From contig JAFGOU010000204.1 of assembly GCA_016926315.1 (NCBI GenBank), positions 1 through 8,640 of the forward strand: a stretch of DNA of 8,640 nucleotides, in the 5' to 3' direction. Below are positions 1-4,847 of the stretch, in pieces; position 1 is the first letter of the stretch, and every line of letters begins with the position of its first letter. The notes beneath the pieces are model-generated. The model worked only from the letters and a program-made list of their open reading frames with translations, was not told where the DNA came from and ran no database searches. A program made the position numbers and the translations under genes. Source of the stretch: Chitinispirillaceae bacterium (lineage in GTDB: Bacteria > Fibrobacterota > Chitinivibrionia > Chitinivibrionales > Chitinispirillaceae).

Positions 1-95
1 CATCCCGAGTACCTTATCCTGTCATCCCGAGTGCAACGAGGGATCTCAGAACAGACAGGTAAAACGAGATTCCTCACGTTCGTTCGGAATGACAG
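1..95. repeat. Palindromic intergenic repeat, copy 1
   Basis: This is the first copy of a roughly 95-bp unit. It contains an imperfect inverted repeat: left arm 19-47 (begins CTGTCATCCCGAG, ends GGGATCTC) and right arm 66-95 (begins GAGATTCCTC, ends GGAATGACAG), with a 18-base loop. The outer ends CTGTCAT and ATGACAG are exactly complementary apart from the central mismatches between arms. It starts with a truncated extra arm (CATCCCGAGTAC) at the window edge, so the array may continue upstream. Arm-loop-arm repeats of this style are scattered between genes in many bacterial genomes as REP-like or MITE-like elements. No transposase is visible in this window. Confidence 0.85.
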
Positions 96-104
96 TGAGA
101 CGGC

Positions 105-199
105 CATCCCGAGTACCTTATCCTGTCATCCCGAGTGCAACGAGGGATCTCAGAACAGACGGGTAAAGCGAGATTCCTCACGTTCGTTCGGAATGACAG
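105..199. repeat. Palindromic intergenic repeat, copy 2
   Basis: This is a direct copy of positions 1-95 shifted by 104 bp. I see only two substitutions over 95 bases, both in the loop (equivalent to positions 57 and 64). The inverted arms lie at 123-151 and 170-199. A 9-bp spacer (96-104) separates the copies. The near identity in non-coding DNA points to recent duplication or homogenisation. Confidence 0.88.
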
Positions 200-204
200 C
201 TATT

Positions 205-273
205 CTGTCATCCCGAGCCCCGGGCGAGGGATCTCGGAACCAACAGTCAAAGCGAGATTCCCTGTCGTTTTTT
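205..273. repeat. Decayed third copy of the palindromic repeat, ending in a T run
   Basis: The left arm (205-235) matches the other copies at both ends (CTGTCATCCCGAG and GAGGGATCTC), but its tip is replaced by a self-complementary CCCCGGG-type core. The right arm begins at 254 with GAGATTCC and breaks off after about 10 bases, losing the GGAATGACAG end. The remaining stem (GGGATCTC with GAGATTCCC, one bulge) is followed a few bases later by six T residues at 268-273. It could therefore act as a weak intrinsic terminator for transcription arriving from upstream, insulating the tol operon. The terminator role is inference. Confidence 0.6.
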
Positions 274-345
274 CCTCACGCCATGCTGCCGGTAAGTTAT
301 TTTTTTCATTCATATCGATCACATGACAGCGAAAGGAATACCGTG

Positions 346-1065
346 ATGGAAACCCCCCTGATTTCAATGATCCTGCGCTCCGGACTCGAAGCGAGGGTCG
401 TTCTTTTTATTCTCCTTGTTTTTTCCCTGATAACCTGGTCGATCGTATTCAACCGCGTGGCCTACCTGCGGCATGCGATGGGCACCAACCGCAGATACCG
501 CCTTTTTTTCGACGGCGCACGAAGCATGGCCGACCTGGAGCAGGCGGAAAAAACCGTCCGGAACAGTCCCATGGCCCGCATCGGCGCGGTCGGCGCCCGC
601 GAGTTCCAGCGCATCAAGACCGAGGCGGCGGCCGCTTTTTCCATGAAAGACTTTACCTTTTATCTGCAGAGCCAGTTCACCATTGCGGCGGAAAACATCG
701 AAGGGGCCATGATCAAGACGATCCCGGCGCTTGACAAGGGGGTTTTTCTTCTCGCCGTGATCGCCAGCCTTTCGCCGTTTTTCGGCCTGCTCGGAACGGT
801 ATGGGGCATCATGAATTCGTTTTACGAAATCGGCAACCAGGGATCTGCCAGCCTGCCGGTGGTAGCGCCGGGTATCGCCGAGGCGCTCGTGGTCACCTTT
901 GCCGGATTGTCGGCAGGCATTCCGGCGCTCTTTTTCTACAACTATTTCATGCACCGCGTCGAACGGATCGAGAACGAGCTCGACGAATTCAGGGAGATGC
1001 TGGTGGTCCGGCTCAAGCGCGAAGTTCTCGACAGGCTGTACGTCCAACGGCGGGGGAACGCGTGA
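346..1065 (+). CDS. tolQ: TolQ, proton-channel subunit of the Tol envelope complex
   Basis: 239-residue inner-membrane protein of the TolQ/ExbB/MotA family. With TolR it converts the proton motive force into movement of TolA. Three membrane segments are visible at about 17-36, 131-155 and 172-200, with a large cytoplasmic domain between the first two. The family signature is clear: GLLGTVWGIMNSF at 148-159 and GIAEALVVTFAGL at 176-188. These contain Thr151 and Thr184, matching the pore threonines Thr145 and Thr178 of E. coli TolQ. I start at ATG 346 because AAAGGA at 332-337 sits 8 bases upstream. A GTG directly before it (343) is an alternative. The longer open frame upstream is repeat sequence, not protein. 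It overlaps tolR by 4 bp. ExbB is the alternative name, but the tolB and cpoB neighbours favour TolQ. Confidence 0.95.
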   Translation: METPLISMILRSGLEARVVLFILLVFSLITWSIVFNRVAYLRHAMGTNRRYRLFFDGARSMADLEQAEKTVRNSPMARIGAVGAREFQRIKTEAAAAFSMKDFTFYLQSQFTIAAENIEGAMIKTIPALDKGVFLLAVIASLSPFFGLLGTVWGIMNSFYEIGNQGSASLPVVAPGIAEALVVTFAGLSAGIPALFFYNYFMHRVERIENELDEFREMLVVRLKREVLDRLYVQRRGNA

Positions 1066-1475
1066 GACGCCGCAACCGCCGCCGTCTTATCAACGATCTC
1101 AACATGATCAACCTCATCGACGTGATGCTGGTCCTGCTTATCACGTTCATGATCACCGCGCCGCTCATGACGCAGGGCGTTCAGGTCGATCTTCCCAAGG
1201 CGGACGCGAAGAACGTCGAAGTCAACGTCTCCATTCAGGTCTCGATCGACGGGCGTAACGATATTTTTATCGACCAGGAGCGGGTATCGCTGGTCGATTT
1301 CAGGCGCCGCTTCCGCGACATCTTCGCCTCGCGCACCGAGGTGCCGGTGTTCGTCAACGCCGATAGAAAGGTGCCGTACGGCCTGGTCATACGGGTCATC
1401 ACCGACATCCAGAACGCCGGCGTGATCAAGCTCGGCTTTTTGACACAACCGCAGGATAACCTGGGCAGTTACTGA
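1062..1475 (+). CDS. tolR: TolR, ExbD/TolR-family stator subunit
   Basis: 137-residue protein with a very basic cytoplasmic N-terminus (RRRNRRR at 2-8), one membrane helix at about 16-35 and a periplasmic C-terminal domain. Asp20 in LIDVMLVLL aligns with the proton-carrying Asp23 of E. coli TolR. The C-terminal family signature is present: FVNADRKVPYG (97-107) followed by DIQNAGVIKLGFLT (115-128). The chosen start is GTG at 1062, which overlaps the tolQ stop as GTGA, a usual sign of translational coupling. It gives the expected length and puts the TM helix near the N-terminus. Upstream in-frame ATGs lie inside tolQ and would add unrelated residues. It pairs with TolQ in the inner membrane, and its periplasmic domain is expected to contact peptidoglycan. 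Confidence 0.94.
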   Translation: MRRRNRRRLINDLNMINLIDVMLVLLITFMITAPLMTQGVQVDLPKADAKNVEVNVSIQVSIDGRNDIFIDQERVSLVDFRRRFRDIFASRTEVPVFVNADRKVPYGLVIRVITDIQNAGVIKLGFLTQPQDNLGSY

Positions 1476-2119
1476 TGCCGGCGGCGCTGACTTCCCCTTT
1501 TGAGCACGGCGAGGTGACCTGGAAAAAAGGGATACTGTTTTCAACCCTTTTCCACCTGGCGATGTTCATTTCGTTTCCTCTCGTCATGTACCTGACGCGG
1601 TCGGTGGAGCGGTTCGAACGGCCGCAGACGTTCCAGCTCGTTGCCGCGCCGCCGTCGCTCAAGGCGTTTACCCCGCCGGTAAAGAAGCGTCTGGCAAAGC
1701 CGGTGAAGCGGACCGTCAAAAAGGAGGCGTCGCGCCCGGTGCCCAGCAACAACCGGGTTTCAAGGGATGAAAACCTCGACGAGCTCGCGTCGCTTCTCGA
1801 GGAATTGCCGTCACCGACACGCGTCTCAACCGTCGGCGACTTCAAATACAACTGGTACCTGGCCAACGTCAGCCAGAAGATTTCCCGTTACTGGAACCCG
1901 CCTTCCGAAAACAAGGACCTCGCCGTGGTCGTGTCTTTTACTATTTTCAGAGAGGGTACCATTTCCGAACCGAGGCTTCATAAGGCGTCGGGCAACGGAA
2001 CGCTTGACAACCTGGCGCTGCGCGCGGTGCAGCTCGCCGCGCCGTTCGGCAAAATGCCGCAGGGGTTTTCAGGAAACAAGATCGAACTGACGGTAACCCT
2101 CATCCCGACCCTGAATTGA
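1475..2119 (+). CDS. tolA: TolA-like/TonB-family energy transducer, short form
   Basis: 214-residue protein anchored by one membrane helix at about 19-41. The helix carries Ser23-x3-His27, the SxxxH pattern conserved in TonB and TolA helices that couple to ExbBD or TolQR. A Pro/Lys/Arg-rich linker follows (about 59-92: PPVKKRLAKPVKR and similar), then an acidic helix (97-111), then a TonB/TolA-type C-terminal domain at about 125-214 (YLANVSQKISRYWNPP, and later TISEPRLHKASGNGTLD). It is about half the length of E. coli TolA (421 residues) because the long helical middle domain is missing. Its ATG overlaps the tolR stop by one base. By sequence it is a TonB-fold transducer, and the TolA role is taken from its position between tolR and tolB. 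Confidence 0.85.
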   Translation: MPAALTSPFEHGEVTWKKGILFSTLFHLAMFISFPLVMYLTRSVERFERPQTFQLVAAPPSLKAFTPPVKKRLAKPVKRTVKKEASRPVPSNNRVSRDENLDELASLLEELPSPTRVSTVGDFKYNWYLANVSQKISRYWNPPSENKDLAVVVSFTIFREGTISEPRLHKASGNGTLDNLALRAVQLAAPFGKMPQGFSGNKIELTVTLIPTLN

Positions 2120-2126
2120 CCTGATT

Positions 2127-3374
2127 ATGCTGAGAACCATTGTCGTGCTTCTTATGATCGCCGGAACGGCGAACGGCGTCCGCGCCGAGAAAATCAACCT
2201 CGACATCTACGCCAGCCGGTTCGACAGCATACCGTTCGGCGTCGTCGATTTCACGTCGAAGACGGGGGACCGCCTTTCACACGACCAGCCGTGGAAGATC
2301 GTTGCCAATGATTTTGACCTGAGCGGCCGTTTCAACGTGGTATCGCGGCCGGTTTTCGACAGCGCCGCATTTCTGGAAGCGGGCATCGGCATCTACCTGG
2401 ACGGCGGATACACCCTCGATCCAAGCGTGATCGCGGTCACCTGCCATGTGAACGACGTGGCGAACCGCGAGCATCTGTTTACAAAGGAGTTCAAGGGCCC
2501 GCCGTCGGAGCTCCGGAAATTTTCCCACCGTTTCTCGAACGAGCTGTACGATCTTCTTTTCGGCGACCGCGGGATTTTTGAAACACGGATACTGTACATT
2601 AAGGTCGAAGGCGCGCATAAGAACATCTGGATGATGGATTTCGACGGGTTCAACCAGCAGGCGGTCACGAAAGGGAAGGTACTGAACCTTTTTCCGTGTT
2701 TTGCCGGCGCGAACGGTATGGTCTGGACCGGCTACTATAAAGGGAAACCCGATATCTATTTCGCGCCGATTGCGAACAGCGGAAAACGCACCGTCATTGC
2801 CGCAAGCCGCGGCATCCAGGTCTCTGCGTCGGTATCGCCAATCGACGGCGCCATCGCCTATGCGTCCTCAAAACACGGCAATCTTGACATCTACACCTGC
2901 AATGCCGACGGCAGCAACGCCAAACAGGTCACCGCGCAGTGGAACGTCGAAACCGCACCCTGCTGGTCGCCGAGCGGCTACCAGATAGCTTTCACCTCCG
3001 ACCGCAGCGGCAACCCGCAGATATACGTCATGGACGCCGACGGCGCCAACCAGCGGCGGATCACCTACAAGAGCCGGTACAGCGATTCCCCCTCCTGGTC
3101 GCCCCGCGGCGACAGGATCGCCTTTGCTTCCATGGCCAAAAACGGCAAGCTCGACATCTGGACGGTCAATCCCGACGGTTCGGCCGAACAACAGATTTCC
3201 ACATTGCGCGGTCATTGCGAGTATCCAACCTGGTCGCCCGACGGCAATCTGATCGGTTTCATCAATCGCAGCGGCGGGTCGAGCGATTTTTATATTATGA
3301 AGGTGAACGGCAGCCGGGTCAGGCGCATCGCCACCGGCGGAAACGTACAGATGCCGGACTGGAGCGGATTCTAG
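2127..3374 (+). CDS. tolB: TolB, periplasmic beta-propeller protein of the Tol system
   Basis: 415 residues, close to the usual size of about 430. A Sec signal peptide covers residues 1-20 with likely cleavage after V-R-A20. The N-terminal alpha/beta domain (21-150) ends in the family-typical GDRGIFETRILYI (146-158). The C-terminal half is a beta-propeller with PD40/TolB repeats at about 230-268, 273-313, 317-357 and 361-402. Each repeat has the W-SP-G--IAF-S---G--DIY-M--DG pattern, for example WSPSGYQIAFTSDRSGNPQI at 280-299. In known systems TolB binds TolA through its mature N-terminus and Pal through the propeller. The gene starts 7 bp after tolA with no clear Shine-Dalgarno sequence, so it is probably translated by coupling. 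It is the last of the tightly packed tol genes. Confidence 0.95.
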   Translation: MLRTIVVLLMIAGTANGVRAEKINLDIYASRFDSIPFGVVDFTSKTGDRLSHDQPWKIVANDFDLSGRFNVVSRPVFDSAAFLEAGIGIYLDGGYTLDPSVIAVTCHVNDVANREHLFTKEFKGPPSELRKFSHRFSNELYDLLFGDRGIFETRILYIKVEGAHKNIWMMDFDGFNQQAVTKGKVLNLFPCFAGANGMVWTGYYKGKPDIYFAPIANSGKRTVIAASRGIQVSASVSPIDGAIAYASSKHGNLDIYTCNADGSNAKQVTAQWNVETAPCWSPSGYQIAFTSDRSGNPQIYVMDADGANQRRITYKSRYSDSPSWSPRGDRIAFASMAKNGKLDIWTVNPDGSAEQQISTLRGHCEYPTWSPDGNLIGFINRSGGSSDFYIMKVNGSRVRRIATGGNVQMPDWSGF

Positions 3375-3419
3375 GAATTGAAGAATGGCGATTGCCAATT
3401 CAATATGAAAGGGATGCCG

Positions 3420-3439
3420 CGGCGGTTCGTGAACCGCCG
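3420..3439. repeat. Perfect palindrome in the tolB-cpoB gap (9-bp arms)
   Basis: CGGCGGTTC at 3420-3428 and GAACCGCCG at 3431-3439 are exact complements around a GT centre. The right arm is followed by six A residues, not T, so this is not an intrinsic terminator for the forward operon. Read on the minus strand the A run becomes a T run before the stem, which does not fit either. It may be a dispersed REP-like palindrome or an mRNA structure separating tolB from the next gene. Confidence 0.75.
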
Positions 3440-3468
3440 AAAAAAGGTATCCAAGATGTCATGTCGGC

Positions 3469-3487
3469 CGCGACCCGCTGGGTCGCG
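3469..3487. repeat. Second palindrome in the tolB-cpoB gap (8-bp arms)
   Basis: CGCGACCC (3469-3476) and GGGTCGCG (3480-3487) pair perfectly around a GCT loop. There is no T run after it. Together with the palindrome at 3420-3439 it puts two strong hairpins within 70 bases, directly upstream of the cpoB ribosome binding site at 3506. Its sequence is unrelated to the first palindrome and to the repeats at 1-273. Confidence 0.75.
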
Positions 3488-3505
3488 CAGGGAGGCCGCA
3501 TTTAT

Positions 3506-3512
3506 AAGGAGG
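3506..3512 (+). promoter_or_regulatory. Strong Shine-Dalgarno sequence for the CpoB-like gene
   Basis: AAGGAGG is the full anti-Shine-Dalgarno complement, 11 bases before ATG 3524. It fixes the cpoB start. The same reading frame stays open far upstream through tolB, but only this start gives a lipoprotein signal peptide. Confidence 0.85.
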
Positions 3513-3523
3513 ATTCCCGTTCA

Positions 3524-4252
3524 ATGAAAAAAGCCCTTATCCTCATTGTCCTTTCCCTCATCCTTATTTCCCTTCCCGGCTGTTCCCACCTCACCGTGCT
3601 GCGAACAAAGGAGATGAAGGCGGAGTCCGATTCCCTGTTCATGCGGATCGATTCCCTCAACAAGGAGATCGTCGTCCGGCAGAATACCAACGACGAGTTG
3701 CTCCGTCTCATCCGCGCCGACCTGCAGATACGGTTCACGGAGCTGGAAAAACGGCTTTCCGACCTTTCGAGCGGTCTTTCCGAGAGCCAGTACCGCCTCT
3801 CGCGGCTCGACGAAAAAACCGCCGATTTCCAGAAGCAGTTTAAGGCAAAACTTGAAGCGGATTCGCTCGCCGCACAATCGAAAAAAGAGGAGATACAGAA
3901 GCTGTTTCAGATTGCGGAAAGCGATTTTAACGCCGGAAGGTTCGATATCGCCATCAGCGGGTTCAAGGACCTCCTGTCGCGTTTTCCCGATGCCCCCGAA
4001 GGCCAGGAAGGGCAGTACTGGGTGGCTGAATGCCATTACGCAAAAAAAGAGTACGACGAGGCGGTGCAGGGCTACCTGCTCTATATCAAGCAGAACGCGC
4101 AGGGGCCAAAAATGTGCGCAGCGCTTTACAAACTCGGCCTTGCCTACGAAAAGCAGAATAAAAGCAAATCAAAGGATCTGGTCTGGAAAAAGCTTGCCGA
4201 ACAGTGCCCGGAGAGCGACGAGGCAAAGCTCATCAAGTCGCGGAAGAGATAA
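3524..4252 (+). CDS. cpoB: CpoB/YbgF-like Tol-associated lipoprotein (coiled coil plus TPR)
   Basis: 242 residues. A lipoprotein signal peptide ends in the lipobox LPGC, with Cys20 as the acylation site. Ser21 follows, and in the E. coli sorting rule a non-Asp residue there means outer membrane. Residues about 28-122 are a charged, heptad-rich coiled coil (DSLFMRIDSLNKEI, ELEKRLSDL). Residues about 124-232 form three TPR-type repeats: LFQIAESDFNAGRFDIAISG, then YWVAECHYAKKEYDEAVQGY, then ALYKLGLAYEKQNKS. This is the CpoB/YbgF layout. E. coli CpoB is a soluble periplasmic protein that couples Tol to peptidoglycan synthesis by PBP1B, whereas the version here is lipid-anchored. It follows tolB after a 149-bp gap. 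A BamD-like TPR lipoprotein is the main alternative, but the N-terminal coiled coil and the tol context argue for CpoB. Confidence 0.85.
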   Translation: MKKALILIVLSLILISLPGCSHLTVLRTKEMKAESDSLFMRIDSLNKEIVVRQNTNDELLRLIRADLQIRFTELEKRLSDLSSGLSESQYRLSRLDEKTADFQKQFKAKLEADSLAAQSKKEEIQKLFQIAESDFNAGRFDIAISGFKDLLSRFPDAPEGQEGQYWVAECHYAKKEYDEAVQGYLLYIKQNAQGPKMCAALYKLGLAYEKQNKSKSKDLVWKKLAEQCPESDEAKLIKSRKR

Positions 4253-4331
4253 AAATGCCGCTCGATTCTCAACGGGACGGGTTCGCGCACAGGATTACGA
4301 CATTCGTTTCCATCAACCATTCGGAGGAGCC

Positions 4332-4769
4332 ATGATCTCTTCGCGTATCACCCGACGTCATTTCCTGGAAAAAGCGGGGCAGGCCGGCCTGGCTGCCGCG
4401 ATGGTCTCTCCCTTGACCGGCGTTTCCGCCTTTGCCGGAAAAAAAACACACGAGCCGGTCATCGTCGACCTTACCAGGCCTGAAAACGCCCCGCTGCTGA
4501 CACCCGGCGGCATGATCAAGGTTCCTGACCCGGCCAATAAGAAAAGGCCGATCATCGTCAGCAGGTTGTCAGAGACCGACGTCGCGGCGTTTTCTTCAAA
4601 ATGCACACACCTTGGATGTGAGGTCAATATTTCTGATGATGGCACCGTGGCATGCCCCTGTCACAAAGCCCTTTTTGACGCTTCGGGGAAGGTGAAAAAG
4701 GGGCCGGCGAGAAAAAACCTGAAGCGATTTGACGCGCTCCTGGGTGATATGACGATCGTGATCAAATGA
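4332..4769 (+). CDS. Tat-exported small Rieske [2Fe-2S] protein with an altered cluster box
   Basis: 145 residues. The N-terminus is a twin-arginine signal (T7-R8-R9-H-F-L) with a hydrophobic stretch at 15-35 that may be cleaved after AFA35 or kept as an anchor. The Rieske domain has box I CTHLGC (91-96) and box II CPCH (108-111). The expected ligands are Cys91, His93, Cys108 and His111, with a Cys96-Cys110 disulphide. GPARKNL (124-130) resembles the Pro loop GPAP-NL. After CPCH the usual G-S-x-Y reads K-A-L-F, so Ser and Tyr are replaced by Ala113 and Phe115. It is shorter than the bc1 Rieske subunit, and no cytochrome b gene follows. Its partner is unknown. GGAGGAG (4323-4329) lies unusually close, 2 bases before ATG. 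The 79-bp gap after cpoB shows no terminator, so cotranscription is likely. Confidence 0.9.
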   Translation: MISSRITRRHFLEKAGQAGLAAAMVSPLTGVSAFAGKKTHEPVIVDLTRPENAPLLTPGGMIKVPDPANKKRPIIVSRLSETDVAAFSSKCTHLGCEVNISDDGTVACPCHKALFDASGKVKKGPARKNLKRFDALLGDMTIVIK

Positions 4770-4810
4770 GCGTTGGCATGGAGTTTCCTGAACCATTTCG
4801 GCGGGTCGAT

Positions 4811-4838
4811 AACGCGAAGGGACCACGAGGAGCGCGTT
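4811..4838 (+). terminator. Weak candidate terminator between convergent genes
   Basis: AACGCG (4811-4816) pairs with CGCGTT (4833-4838) around a 16-base loop. It is followed by two more T residues and, after CCCCG, another T-rich run. It lies in the 78-bp gap between the stops of the convergent Rieske and kinase genes. The stem is short and the loop long, so the support is weak. No better hairpin is visible in the gap on either strand. Confidence 0.25.
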
Positions 4839-4847
4839 TTCCCCGTT

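Larger units (their letters stand above)
1..345. other. Non-coding region upstream of tolQ with a repeat array
   Basis: This stretch holds no credible gene. Positions 1-273 are two full copies and one decayed copy of a palindromic repeat. Positions 274-345 are a short AT-richer leader with a T run (about 300-307) and the tolQ ribosome binding site. Open frames cross the repeats, one of them running in frame into tolQ, but the encoded residues are just the repeat read as protein, and two staggered frames give the same peptide. I see no convincing -35/-10 pair for the tol operon here. Its promoter may lie in 274-340 with poor consensus, or upstream of the window. Confidence 0.75.

Noticed and set aside
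1..273. The tandem repeats as a CRISPR array
   Set aside because: The repeat unit is about 95 bp with only 9-bp spacers, an internal palindrome and just two full copies, and no cas gene is near. This does not fit a CRISPR array.
31..345. A 105-residue N-terminal extension of TolQ read through the repeats
   Set aside because: The residues are translations of the palindromic repeat and recur in another frame. TolQ homology and membrane topology begin at 346, which has its own ribosome binding site.
364..1047. Long minus-strand open frames opposite tolQ and other tol genes
   Set aside because: These are mirror frames of GC-rich genes on the other strand. They lack start signals and recognisable domains.
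801..1061. An upstream start giving a 224-residue TolR
   Set aside because: The extra residues come from tolQ read in another frame. GTG 1062 gives the normal TolR length and topology.
3420..3446. An intrinsic terminator after tolB
   Set aside because: The stem is followed by an A run, not a T run, on the forward strand. There is no T run in the correct position on the reverse strand either.
2939..3523. A long open frame running from inside tolB into cpoB
   Set aside because: It overlaps the well-supported tolB propeller in another frame. The strong ribosome binding site at 3506 and the lipoprotein signal place the real start at 3524.
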